DNA of 38,589 nt, taken from positions 1,241,939-1,280,527 of the forward strand of contig PJRA01000077.1 in the NCBI GenBank assembly GCA_016987375.1, read 5' to 3'. Positions 1 through 11,900 of this stretch are shown one piece after another. Source of the DNA: Brachionus koreanus (Eukaryota; Rotifera; Eurotatoria; Ploima; Brachionidae). The stretch's first letter is position 1. Every line of letters begins with the position of its first letter. The notes beneath the pieces were generated by a model. The model saw only the letters and a list, made by a program, of their open reading frames with translations. It was not told the origin of the DNA and searched no databases. The translations under genes were made by a program, and so were the position numbers.

Positions 1-1145
1 TTTTTTATTATTACAAATTAGGTCTAAATTTTGAATAAATTAATTTTATAAATTATTCTTTTATTCTAGATATTATTTTAAATGGTTGAAAGTTCTTATA
101 AAATTAAACATTAAATAGTGGGCAATCTGAAATTCTAGTACAAAAAGGAAAAACTATTACAAACTTTCACAAATGAATTCTAAGCTCTGAAAAAATGTGT
201 AATAATGTGTAATGTGGATTTTATAGAAAAATTAAGATTGTTTGCAGATGTTTGCAGAGTCATTTTTGCACAATTAGAAAAAATTTTATGGCGTTTTGCC
301 TTTTTGTACTGTTTTTTTTGTACTAAAATTTTACAGTGTCGATTAGTTTCAGTTTTATCTTATTAAAAATTATTACTTTAATTAAAATATGTACTAATTT
401 ATTATCCAAAATCTTTTAATTCAAAAAATCACTTAAAAAACATTAAGGTTGTGACGGACCTTTTTTATCTTTACCAATAGAATAGTCAAGAACCGAAACA
501 AAGCTTAGTGATGAAGTTGACTTTTTACCTGACTTGACTAATACCGATTTAATTGCTCAAAAAATTACTTTTTTGATTCAATTTTAACTTAAATTAAAAA
601 TAAAGTGTATTTCTTGATTTAGAGATAGGTTAAAAGTGATTCTATTCCATTATTTATCAAACTGAAGAATATAAACTCCACTTCGACAAAACTGTTTAAA
701 TGCCAGATTATCATTTCTTCTGAACCATAAAATATTTTCAAATATGTATTCTGTAACTCACTTTTTCAATATATCTAATTTTTAATTTTCTACTTTTTGA
801 ATATTTTAACCTATTTTATTTCTTTTCATGTTCATGTTAAGTTTTTCTTATTTTTTTTTAATCTGATAAGTCATTTTCTCAGATAAAAAAAACAAACAAT
901 AAATAATTCACTAAATTGATTAGACATTAGTTGATTATAAAAAAAATTCTAAACAGAACTGATATTAGTTTTAGTTTATGTTAAATAAAGACAAAAAAAA
1001 TTGCATTCTATTAAAAATTTTAAAATTCTTTTAAATATAATAAAAATTAAAAAAAAATTATCTATCATATGCAAGTAGTCGAAAATCATGCATCAAAACT
1101 GTTTTAAATAAAATTTTGATTTCAATTAATGATCTTTGAAAAATA
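1..1145. other. AT-rich upstream intergenic DNA
   Basis: No coding signal is visible on either strand. A short inverted repeat occurs: a roughly 19-nt arm at about 138-156 (TAGTACAAAAAGG...) matches, inverted, a segment at about 293-313. It may be the ends of a tiny miniature element of about 175 bp, but no target duplication is evident. The SENP promoter must lie in the distal part; no clear TATA box can be singled out in such AT-rich sequence. Confidence 0.5.
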
Positions 1146-2861
1146 ATGCCTAATTTGAGTCAATCTATTTTAAATCAAACATCCGAACGTATCGAGTTTA
1201 AACCATTCAATTTAACTTCGACAAGCACTCCATTTGTTCATGATAAAACAAGCAAAAAAATAAATTTAACCAAAAGTGAAAGATTGGTAACAAGTCTTGT
1301 ACACAACACATCCAAGATTGGCAAAATAGCAAAGCGTAAAAATGAAAAACCAAAGAACAATTTTGGCATTTATCAAGTAAGATATTGCTTGTTTTATTTT
1401 TTTTTTATTTTTTTAATATATAGTTAATTTAAATTAATTATTATAAAAAATTCATTATTATCAAAATGTAACTGCAAAGTAAAAAAATACGTATTATATT
1501 ATTTCCATGAATTTTTTTTCTAGAGCTATGACTTGATAGAAAAAGAAAAATTTCGTGAACTTCTAAAATCAAATGTAATCACAGTAAATAAAAAAAACCA
1601 AAAGATAGATCCTTTGGTTGAAAAATACACCAGTTCGTGTAAGATATCTGCCCAATATACCCGAAAAATCAACATTCCAAATGAACCGACCATAATCGAG
1701 CTAGATCTGACTAAAGACGAGTCGAGCTCGAGCGATAAAAGTCAAAATTCTGAAACAAAAAAAACTGCCCAAAAAAGACACACCACTCAGTCTATTTGCA
1801 ACGACGAAAATTTCAACTCGCTATCTTCTTTTGAGACCATATCTAAGGTTAATCGGAGATTATCCGAGTTTGAGAAAAAAATGAATGAAAAACTGAACAA
1901 GAGTCATTCAATATTGGACATTATTATAAAATCCCAAACTAAGCCGAATGCTTTAGTACTTCAGGAAGCCAGATATAATCAAACCAAGATACAAAAATTA
2001 GATCGCGAAAAAATCGAACGCGATTTGGCTTATAATTTTTCTCAAAAATTACACTTGGAAGCAAGCAAATTATCCAGTATTTTTTATGAAGAGGAAGAAT
2101 TGATCGCTGAAGACGAATTTCCCAAACTAAGTGAAGAACACGAATTGCAAGTAAAAAATTATCTAGTTCCGATTCCGCATGATGAAGTATTGGTTAATGG
2201 TTTCGGAGCCGGTATTACGAGAAAAGATGTTCAAACACTTAAAGGTCTTAATTGGCTTAATGATGAGATAATAAATTTCTACATGAGTCTAATTTGTGAG
2301 CGAAATCAAAATGAGCCTGCGATGCCTAAAGTTTACGCATTCAGCACATTTTTTTACCCGAAACTAATCAAAGACGGCTACAATACGTTAAGAAGATGGA
2401 CGCGAAAAGTCGACATTTTTTCTCACGACTTAATACTCATACCTGTACACTTGGGACTTCATTGGACTTTGTCTTGCATTGACTTTACATGCAAAGAAAT
2501 TCGCTACTATGACTCAATGAATGGAAACAACAATGAGTGTCTGAAAGCGCTCAGAAACTATTTAAATGAAGAATTTGCCGATAAAAAAAAATCTCAATTT
2601 GATTTCACTGAGTGGAATTTTTTTCACGTTAAAGACGTGCCACAACAGATGAACGGCTCCGATTGTGGAATGTTCACTTGTAAATATGCCGAATATTTGA
2701 GCCGCGGCAAAACAGTATTCAACTTTAATCAGGTAAATCAGTTAAAAAATTTAAATTTTTATTTTTTTTTTAAATTTTTTTCAAAACAAAATTTCAAGTC
2801 ACATATGCCATATTTCAGGAAGCGCATGATCTGGGAAATTGTTAACAAAAGATTAATGTAA
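1146..2861 (+). CDS. SENP/Ulp1-type SUMO-specific cysteine protease
   Basis: A SUMO protease of the C48 family, closest by eye to SENP1/SENP2, which matures SUMO precursors and removes SUMO from substrates, usually in the nucleus. I join exons 1146-1376, 1524-2732 and 2799-2861, giving 500 residues. The N-terminal half is charged and low in complexity (acidic/serine run near 120-150, coiled-coil-like stretch near 190-250), as in the regulatory half of SENP1. The catalytic domain occupies about 290-500. The triad is His390 (GLHWTL), Asp407 (YYDSMNG) and Cys458 (NGSDCGMFTC), with the oxyanion Gln452 in PQQMNGSDCG; the His-Asp spacing of 17 equals that of human SENP1. The last intron (66 nt) has no stop and keeps frame, so its removal is inferred from homology: it restores the conserved HMPYFRKRM ending. 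An AATAAA lies at 2934-2939. First of four closely spaced plus-strand genes. Confidence 0.93.
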
Positions 2862-3062
2862 ATTTTGGTGTCACGTGATCAACTAACAAAAAATATTTTA
2901 AGAAAAATTTTTATTTATATTTTACGATATAAAAATAAACTATTAAGGAATGATTTAGACAAAATAAAAAGTTTATATTTTTCCTTGGCTCAATTTATAT
3001 TAAATTTAATTTGAAGAAAAAAAAAATTGAATCCATTTTTTAAAAGATTTATTTTTGTTCAA

Positions 3063-6000
3063 ATGGATAAATTGGCATCTCGAGATCAGATTAAATTTTT
3101 TATAAAAAAAAACACTCAAGAACATGTCGGGTGTACGTACTCGAATCACTTAGATTTAGTAGAAAATATTTTAAATCCTGCAGAGGATAGTTCTCAAAAA
3201 ATAAAAAAGTGAATTTATTCAATTAATTTAAAAAATAAAAATTAAAATTAATGTAAAAAAGTTTTCTCGATTGGTGTCAAAGTCGCAAGTTTGTGTCACT
3301 TGTTAATGAAAGCATACCAAATGGTATTTTGCCAGAGGGTGATATGCTAAAAATTTAGTTTCTAAATATTCTTAATTAAAATTAAAAGATGCTACCTTGT
3401 ATGATATAAAAATAAAATGCAGAGGTCCTGATGACCGAGTATTTGACCGCAATGAAGATTTAAGGGCTAAAATAGCACGTGGCAACTGTATTTTAGGCTA
3501 CAAAGAAAACCAAACTGTCAAGTACAAGCTTTTGATTTATGCTCTGAGAAAGTTTACCGGTGGTCTAGGTGACGAGGATGAATTTGATAGAAAATCTGGC
3601 GAATGGAAAAAATATTTTTTAAAAAATATCAAATACTCTCAATATGTTATTAGTCTTCAAAAGGCTAATGGCGAAGCAGCTCATTTTAGTTGTTCATGGA
3701 TAAATAGTGACTTTTTGTTTTGTGCTGGGTCCAAAAATGTTCATTTAGTTTTTAGAAAAAGATGTACTCAATAATTATGTTTCTAATTTTGAATTTTTTT
3801 TTAATTTTAATTTAGTTGATTTAATTGATTATACAGATGACAGATACAAGCATGCTAAATTTATATGTGGAGCAATTCTTGATTTATTGGACAAAATGAC
3901 TGACGAAGTTAAACGATATTTTCTAAGCTTTCTCTGCTGGTCTAATTTGACTATTGTTTTTGAAATTTTGTTGCCTGATTTACAGCATATAGAAGATTTA
4001 TCTCAATACAAACAGTCATTAAATTTAAATTAAAAAAAAATTTAAGTATTTTTGATAAAATTATTTTAAGGCCATTCTTGCAATTTATTACATTTACTGA
4101 AAATAAAGTGGTTGAAAAACCTATCAGTTTATGTGCAATGCCACCCGATTGCGCGACTGAAGTAAAGTTTTATATTTTATGTAAGAAAATTTTTGCGTTT
4201 TAATTTCATGTAGCTCGGCAAAGTTTTTGGACTAATTGGTGTAAAATATGAGAAGATACCTCTTGACCAAATTGATGACTATCTTTTAAAAGTGAGTGAG
4301 AAACTTTCAAAAAAAATTCGTTAGTTTTTTAAAAGATATCTAAAAAATAAGTTCAATTTTTTATTTTAATATGACAGAAATTGTATTAAAATAAAAATAT
4401 TTTTAGATAGTTAATAAATAGGTGGGAAAAAAATTTGTAAAAAAAAGTTGATGATCCGATGGGTTTTTTAGAACCATTATTAAAGTTCAATTCCCAAAAA
4501 TTTGTAGATTTATTAATTTCTATCGAATAAAAAAACTTTATATAGCGGTCCTGACTGAATTTGATTGTGAGTGGTTTGTTTTTGGAGTTTTTCATGCTAA
4601 AAAATTCAGTCTTATTTCTATTATTATAACTAAAGATAAGTAAAAACTGTCTTTTGTTTAGTTAATGATATATTCATTTTTAAATTTTTTATTTCTTAAT
4701 TTCCTAAATAAACACCCAGTCAAGCTAAAAACGATGATTTCATGGATGTTTCATGTATGAATCATCTCATTTTTTATACATGAAAAATGTTTTTCGATAA
4801 AAACCAAAAATTTTCATTTTATTCTTAAAGAACATTTAGGATTGACCCAATCATCAGAATTTTTCATCTTTGTTTCATTCTTGAATCATCTTATCAATTG
4901 TTAATGAGTTTTTTTGGATTAGACCCAAGAAAACGTTCATTCACAGAATAAATTGATCGTTTTGTATTATTGGTTAGTGCTAAATAGATGTATGAATTTT
5001 GACTTTCCTTTTTTTCAATTAACAGACCATCCCATCTATTCTTGTTATTATAATTTAATCATGAGAAAATTTAATTTATCAAACAGTAATTAACACAATC
5101 AAGACTTAGTTATCACAAAAAAGTGTTTATTATCATAAAGAGGTAGTCTTTCTGAAAAGATTTTGAAGACCAATAATTGTCTATTTTTATTTTAATTTTA
5201 ATATTTTCTTGTTTTTTTAGAGATACCTTTAAAAACTCGATTACTGTATTCATTTTGTAATAGGTAATTTAATTGGGAGTAATGTAATTTGATTTAAGAT
5301 CTACTCAAGCTGCTACTAGTCTAGTTATAGGACTATTAAGTAATTCTAAAATAAAGATAAATAACTTAAAGAATAAAAAATTAAAAAGTCCTTCTAGTGA
5401 GAAAATGTGTATTGATGTTCGTTTCAAATCAAACATGTTGATAAATTCTGAATTATAGTTAGAAAATTTTAAAAAATCTTTTGGTTTAAAATTTTTTATT
5501 TATAATAATTCCTAAAATTGCTTGAAAAATAAAAAAAAATATAATTTAATAATGAAATAAATTTAGATGTAATTAAGAAAGTTTTCATCAATTATTTTAG
5601 ATGAAATATACTAATTTTCATCGTCGAAATTAGATGAAATTGTTCCTAACTCATTAATGATTCATCTATCAATTTTCATCGATTTATCATCGTTTTTTTT
5701 GTGACTGGGCATCAACCATTTTTTGTTGTTTTTCTATTTCTAAAAACTTTGCATATATCTTGATATTATTGTTCAAGCTTATTAATTATTTTTTTGGTTT
5801 ATTTTCTATCTTTTTGTTAAAATATAAAATTCACGATTTTTATGTAAAATTTGATTTTTACCTAAAAATAAAATGATGAGGTTTTTCTTTTAATTGAACT
5901 TGATAAAATAAAATGCTAAATAATCAATCCCAGGCTTTTTTTGTTTAAAGCATTAAGAAATTTAATCTATAAAATAAAAACATAATAAGAAACATGAAAA

Positions 6001-7703
6001 AATATTTCTAAAAAAAAGTAATTTCGTATTCAAAAGATTTGAATGTTTAACAGTTTGAATAAAAAAGAAAGAATAAAATATTTCAGCAATGAAAAGAAAA
6101 TAAATGTAATCTTGTAATCTTTAATTGAAATGATTCGTTTTTTTTATAAAGTGCTATATTTTTGTACGATCAATTTTTGAATAGTTAGTTTAGGTTAAAA
6201 AATTTTTTCTTAATTCATTATTTTTATTTATTAAAAATATAATTTGGGACGGGAAGTGTGTTTCCGAATAGCTTACGTCTTCTTTTAAACCCAATTGTTT
6301 CTTAAAATTGAATATAAAATTTTATATTGATAAAAGAAAAAAAGTAATGTTAGTATAAGGCAAAGCATGAAAAAATGGCAGAAGAAAAATAATTCTACAT
6401 TTTTAAATTTTCATATTTTAGATTTTTTTGCATTATTTCAAAAAATCAAAAAGCTCTCTCAAATTAGTTGATAAACAACATAAAAATTAAAAATTTTCTT
6501 AAATATTGCACAAAAAATCTAAAAATACGAAAATGTAAAAATGTAGAATTGTTTTCATTTTGCTGATTAAATTTAGTTAATGTTTAATTAGTCAGTCTGG
6601 TAAAAGTATCTATAGGTGTCTTAAATCTATTGATAGTTTTTGCTTGATCTGACAACATATTTGCGAGAATCTCTTTGGCTATCAAATCTCGTTTAGATTT
6701 ATTTGTCGTGAATTTTACGTTTGATAGATTTAGTAAAAAAAATTTTTTTCTTAATTCATAACAAATAAATTAAAATTCATTGAAGGTAATGATAAAAATT
6801 AGATTTTTTATTTCTCATTTAGTAAAGAGGGTGTTTTGTTTTGTCAAAAATTTTCTGCTCTTAAAAACTTTCGGAAATTTTTCAGAGTTAACATTTCCGA
6901 CTTTGTATCAAATGTGAAATAAAGGATTTTTCTTTGTAGGAATTTTTTAAAGCTAAAAAAAGAAAATTAGCTCATTTTTTTCACACTGATTTTTTTTAAA
7001 TAGTAAGATTTTTCTAAATTAATTTTTATTTTTGAAATATAAATCTGTTTTATTTTATGAATTATGAAAATTATGATTAATTATCAATTTCTTCAAATAA
7101 ATCGTTCTTTATTAGAAAATTAAAGAAAAAAGAGAAAGACTCATCTGCGTCCTTTAATAATAATAATCAAAAAATTAAGAACCTAACTTCTCTAGATCAT
7201 TTATTAATTTATGTCCTAATTAAATATATAATAAATATTTAAATTTTATTTAGGTAAGATCAGATCATGAACATGAAGGTGTAGTTTTGTATTTTATAGA
7301 TGCGGACTTCAATACTATTGGCATGCTGAAAAAAAAAACCACTTGGTATATCATTCTGCGGGCTTTAAGAGAAAAAATAAAAGTTTACTTATCTCCAAAA
7401 TCAAATTGGAAAGTTCATGATCTGAAGGATAAAATGTCAAATCGTCTCTATGATATTAGAACATGGATCGGTTTTAGCTCTTCAGATTTAGAAAAATGGG
7501 AAAAATTATGCCACCATTTTTGTGAATGGTTCGACAAAGCCTACCACAAAAATTCAAAACTTAAAAATGAATTTCAAGAACGTTATCCTGTTGTATGGAA
7601 ACGTTTTTTGTCTGAGAATAATTTTTCGGACCGAATTCAAATGCATATAGAAAAAACCAGTCATACTCGATTGGGTGATCAAGAAACAGAAAATGAAGAA
7701 TAA
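3063..7703 (+). CDS. RNA ligase-like nucleotidyltransferase, paralog A
   Basis: Putative ATP-dependent RNA ligase. Exons: 3063-3208, 3262-3338, 3389-3763, 3816-4014, 4071-4161, 4214-4291, 7254-7703, giving 471 residues; all introns are GT-AG and all phases agree. Covalent nucleotidyltransferase motifs appear in order: motif I K166-ANGE followed by SKNVHLVF near 190, a motif III-like TIVFEILLP (Glu249), motif IV E330-GVVLYF, and motif V LKKKTTW (Lys348-350). The motif order, and the FEILLP block, recall T4 Rnl1-type ligases, but I cannot name a family with certainty. The N-terminal 75 residues and the helical C-terminus (355-471, WIGF...FCEWFD) have no domain I recognise; no signal peptide or membrane segment. 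Ligase B, 1.2 kb downstream, is a clear paralog. The ATG at 3063 is the first Met and aligns with that of B. Intron 6 (about 3 kb) holds a TIR element and a foldback repeat. AATAAA at 7731-7736. Gene structure is firm; activity is inferred. Confidence 0.78.
4715..5709. mobile_element. Nonautonomous TIR (MITE-like) element
   Basis: The left end reads CCCAGTCAAGCTAAAAACGA and the right end, inverted, reads CCCAGTCACAAAAAAAACGA. Similarity continues inward through CGATGAT. Subterminal regions on both sides carry many GATGAA/TTCATC motifs, as is common for transposase-binding subterminal repeats. The element is about 995 bp and has no coding capacity. Flanking bases share only CA on each side, so the target duplication, and therefore the superfamily, is unresolved. 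It lies inside intron 6 of ligase A. Confidence 0.6.
6379..6565. repeat. Foldback inverted repeat, ~62-bp arms
   Basis: The arm at about 6379-6439 (CAG..GAAAA..AATTCTACATTTTT..) matches, as reverse complement, the arm at about 6501-6565, with a 61-nt spacer. By eye about nine in ten positions pair, including small bulges. In the ligase A pre-mRNA this would fold into a long hairpin. It could be a small foldback transposon; a precursor of small RNAs is possible but unsupported by anything else visible. Confidence 0.6.
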
Positions 7704-7778
7704 ATTTTGAACTTAAGGCTTTAAATCCTTAATAAAGATATTTTCATTATTTACTCTTTTTTTCTATAATTTTTGAAG

Positions 7779-8792
7779 ATGGAATTTGAAGATGTTCTTG
7801 ACTTTGATACAAAACTCACTGCTGATGTGACTGAATGGCGTCCTTCAGTCGACCAAAATCATTTAGCGTGTGGAACATATTTTTTAGACAAGGAGAAAAA
7901 TAAAAGAATAGGATTACTTTATTTACTTAATATTGATCATTCCAGTAAAGAGATTCAAGTTATTGAAACTAAAGAATTTCATTCAAGTGGCATACTGGAT
8001 TTAAAATGGCTTGATAGTCAAAATATTATAACAATAGATTCAAATAACTATATAAAATTATTCAATATTAATCAAAGATTAGAAGTAATACGATCTGATG
8101 AAATTATGATAGGAAATGAGAAGTCAATAGGACTGGCAATTGATTTCATAAAAGAGTCAAATCAGAGCAGAATAGTGACTTCAGACACTTTGGGCTATCT
8201 GAATGTTACAGTCTTGGATAATTCGATGAGAGTTGAAACTAGGCTTAAAGCTCATGAATTGGAAACATGGTCAATTCTAATTGACAAAAATGATACAAAT
8301 ATTATTTATTCAGGCTCTGACGATTGTAGTCTAAAAATATGGGATTTAAGAGAAAGCAAGAAATCTGGTGAGTGTAAGATCTTTGATGGAGGAGTCACCT
8401 CAATTGTATTGCCACAGTATTTTAATGGATCTTGGTTAAATAGTTATAATCATAATAATGTAGTTTGTGGTTCTTATGATGAAAAAATTTATGTACTTGA
8501 TAAACGTAATCTAAAAAGGAGTGTTAAAGAGTCAAAAAAATTGAACGGAGGAGTTTGGAAGATGAAACTGGATGAAAATGAAGGCTTAATTTTATGTGCT
8601 TGTATGCACACTGGTGTACATATAGTGGACTCAGAAAGCCTTCAAAGCAAATTGTATTATGACAAACATGGTCTAGATAATCTTGCCTATGGTTGTGATT
8701 GGAAAATGATTGGTCAAGATTCACTAGTTGCTACATGCTCGTTCTACAATCATCAATTAAGAATTTGGAAAATAAAATTTCATTCAAAATAA
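7779..8792 (+). CDS. DPH7: Diphthine methyltransferase DPH7 (WD40)
   Basis: DPH7 (WDR85) is the WD40 methylesterase that converts methylated diphthine on elongation factor 2 to diphthine, the step before final amidation to diphthamide, in the cytosol. This is an intronless gene of 337 residues; the ATG at 7779 is the first Met in frame. Family hallmarks: the N-terminal block ADVTEWRP...HLACGTY, the central AHELETWSI...YSGSDDCSLKIWD repeat, GSYDEKIYVLDKRN, the NGGVWKMK...CACMHTGVHI block, and a YGCDW block near the end. The length is near the shorter family members (human is longer). The start is only 75 nt after the ligase A stop and 43 nt after that gene's AATAAA, with TTTTCTATAATTTTTGAAG immediately before the ATG, consistent with a trans-spliced downstream cistron. 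AATAAA at 8807-8812. Confidence 0.92.
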   Translation: MEFEDVLDFDTKLTADVTEWRPSVDQNHLACGTYFLDKEKNKRIGLLYLLNIDHSSKEIQVIETKEFHSSGILDLKWLDSQNIITIDSNNYIKLFNINQRLEVIRSDEIMIGNEKSIGLAIDFIKESNQSRIVTSDTLGYLNVTVLDNSMRVETRLKAHELETWSILIDKNDTNIIYSGSDDCSLKIWDLRESKKSGECKIFDGGVTSIVLPQYFNGSWLNSYNHNNVVCGSYDEKIYVLDKRNLKRSVKESKKLNGGVWKMKLDENEGLILCACMHTGVHIVDSESLQSKLYYDKHGLDNLAYGCDWKMIGQDSLVATCSFYNHQLRIWKIKFHSK

Positions 8793-8910
8793 ATTAGTTA
8801 CACAAAAATAAATTATTAAAATTTGAAAAATTGAGTAATATTTTAGTAAAATTGTGAAATCTAAAAGGTTTAAAAACTGTTTGATTTTTTTTTTGTTAAA
8901 GAGAAAAAAT

Positions 8911-11900
8911 ATGATTCAAAAATTAGAAGATTTACTAGATTTTTTCGAATCAAATTTATGTGAGAAAAATTTAGTTCAATTGAAAAATTTGAGGAAATCG
9001 AAAGATTCAATTGATCCACAAGAGTAACAACAAAAGAATAAAATTTTTTCTCGATAAAAAACTTTTATTCAAATTTACAAGGTTTTTGCTATGGGCTCAA
9101 AAAAGTCATAATTTGAAAATAGTTTCCTACGATATTCCATCAAGCATTCTAAAAAGTTTTAAATAAAAAAAATTGAATAAAAATATTTTTTTTTTAATAT
9201 TTAATATTTAAGATTCAAAATTATATGATATTAAAATTGATTCACGAGGTCCTGACGACAAAGTTTATGATAAAAATGAAGAACTTCGTTTAAAGGTAGT
9301 TAAAATTTATTCTTAGCTCAACTCTGATTTGTTTCAGGTTGCTAGGGGAAATTCGATATTGGAAATAAATGAAAATGGAAAAATTTACTACAAACTTGTT
9401 ATATATGCATTAAGAAAATTTACGGGAGGATTAGGTGATGAAGATGATCTTGACAGAAATTCAAATGATTGGAAAAATTATTTTATTAGAGATTACAGCT
9501 ATGTCAGTCAAGTAATGAGTCTTCAAAAAGCAAATGGCGAAGCGGCCCATTTTAGTTGTTCATGGATAGAAAATCAATTTTTACTATGTGCTGGTTCAAA
9601 AAATGTTCATTTGGTTTTTAAAGATAAAAGTAATTGTATAAAGATGTAAATTATTTTTAAAATTTTTTTCTAAAGACGACCTGATCAACTTTTCTGGACC
9701 AAGATTTTCATATGCAAAATTAATTTCTCAAGCCATTCTCAATTTTCTTGATAAGCTCGATTCAAGTCTAAAAGTCAGACTTTTGAGCTTTTTATGCATT
9801 TTTAATTTAACTGTGGTTTTTGAAATTCTTAATCCAGAAACACAACATGTGGAGGATCTTTCTTTTTTAACAGAGTATAAGTATTAACTTTATTAAAAAT
9901 TTTAAAACTAATTTGAGCATAAAGGCCTATGCTTATGTTTATTACTTTCACACCAAATACAATCGATTCACAACCGAGCTCGCTTTGCTCAATGACACCT
10001 GACTGTGCCATTCAAGTACTTTATCAAAATTAGTTGTTTATTTTTTATTCTAATTTAAAAACTAGATTGCCAATTTATTCAAATTTAATACTGTAAAAAT
10101 GGAATTGATTGACAAATCAGAAATAGAAAATCATCTTAATAAAGCAAGATTAATTAAAATTTGAATTGAACTTTAATTATTTTAAAAAGGTACGTAAGGG
10201 TTACGGCTATGAAGGAGTTGTATTGTATTTTCTAGACTCAGAATCTAATGTAATTGGTTTATTGAAAAAAAAAACTACATGGTAAGTAAATAATTTTAAG
10301 ATTTTTGGCATTAATAAATAGTCTTAGACAAAATAGGATTGTATATGATTTACCTTACATTTATAAAGGTTTTTTTTCTTCTAAAAATTAAAAAAGTGTA
10401 TAAAAAATATGAAATGTTGAATTCTCTAAAGTTCAAAATCTTATTGGAATGATCAATAGTATTTTTTTATTATACTATTTTATTANNNNNNNNNNNNNNN
10501 NNNNNNNNNNNNNNNNNNNNNNNNNNNNNNNNNNNNNNNNNNNNNNNNNNNNNNNNNNNNNNNNNNNNNNNNNNNNNNNNNNNNNNNNNNNNNNNNNNNN
10601 NNNNNNNNNNNNNNNNNNNNNNNNNNNNNNNNNNNNNNNNNNNNNNNNNNNNNNNNNNNNNNNNNNNNNNNNNNNNNNNNNNNNNNNNNNNNNNNNNNNN
10701 NNNNNNNNNNNTTATTAATACAAATCATAAAGAAATACAATATATAAAACCGCCAAACAATATCGCCACAGGCTGTCATAGCAGGGCGTTTACTGACACT
10801 ACTGCTTGGGGGTAGAACAATCCCCTTCAGCTCATATACTACTACTACTACTACTAACATGCTGATGAATATCTAATGAACTTTGCGCTAAAACATGCTC
10901 ATAAAATATAATTAGGTACAGAGTAGAATATTTAAGGTATTTTGTCTTGGGTTAAATATGAGAAATTTAGTTCAATTACCCCAAATTTTTAATTTTTCAC
11001 CCCAATTTTAAAAAACCACTAAATATATAAAAAAAATCATAAAAATTAAAAAAAGGAGCTATTTTTTATTAATCGACTCCAAATTAATTAAATTGACAAT
11101 AAAAATTAAGAAAAAATAATTTTTTTGCTAATGTGGCACTAATTGTTTTATTTTTTTACACATTTATTAGGACAGGCCCAGTAACGTCTTTTCCTCATTT
11201 GAACGCCGCATTGTTCACATGATTTTGTTTCTTTGTCACTTATGTCTTGATTTTTTAACTCGATTCTTGCTCTTTTTGGAACAGATTCTTCTTCATCAAC
11301 CTCAGACTCATCAGATTCGATGCCTTTTGGAACAGCATTTGAACCATGTGTCTCATTTGGTTGTTTTTTCAAAGCTCCAGCAGTTTTTAACGGCCTTCCT
11401 TTTTTACGATTTGATTGGATCGGAATGTCCATTCCAACAGAGTCAAAATTGCACTTTTTTTTACGAGCTGCGATCGCTATTTGATGATGACACTTGTAAT
11501 TTTTCAGCCAATACCAACAATTACAACTACTTAATGTCCACTGATTTTCATCATATTTTACTTTATGAACGCTAAAAATACATTTCATCATTTCGTCGAA
11601 ATTTGTCCAGTTTTTCTCGATCAATTTTTGATTAAAAACTTTACAGATTTCTTTTGAAATCTCGGTTTTTTCGTCTACGTTTATATAAAAATAATTGTCT
11701 TCTTTCAAATGTATAACCGTCTTGTTTTGACAATTCCATTTTTAAGCTTCGATTCAGCTTCAAAATATCTTAGTTATCATTCTAACAATTTTACACTATT
11801 AAATTTAAGAAAAAATTTCAATTTAAATTGAAAATTAAAATTTAATTTAAAATTAATTTGTTTTTTTTTTTAAATTAGGTACATAATTCTGCGGGCTTTA

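Larger units (their letters stand above)
4292..7253. other. Large intron 6 of ligase A, repeat-filled
   Basis: The intron is 2962 nt between an exon ending AAA|GTGAGT and an exon beginning after TTTATTTAG. It contains the TIR element at 4715-5709 and the foldback at 6379-6565. The remainder is A/T homopolymer-rich with no credible coding region on either strand. Confidence 0.7.
10282..11878. other. Large intron 8 of ligase B
   Basis: About 1.6 kb between ACATG|GTAAGT and TTAAATTAG|G. It includes the assembly gap, a short patch of higher GC with a trinucleotide tail, and a SWIM-finger ORF on minus. Paralog A lacks this intron: its coding sequence runs straight through TTWYIILRALRE. Confidence 0.7.

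Noticed and set aside
138..313. Short inverted repeat as a miniature transposon
   Set aside because: Arms of only about 19 nt, no target duplication and no subterminal structure; kept only as a note in the intergenic entry.
7287..7703. A separate 138-residue gene beginning at 7287
   Set aside because: It is the last exon of ligase A; it aligns with the 3' exons of ligase B and begins at a splice acceptor at 7253.
10449..10860. Open frames running through the N run
   Set aside because: They are made of unknown bases; the real residues at their edges match no gene. The same applies to frames across 23363-23742.
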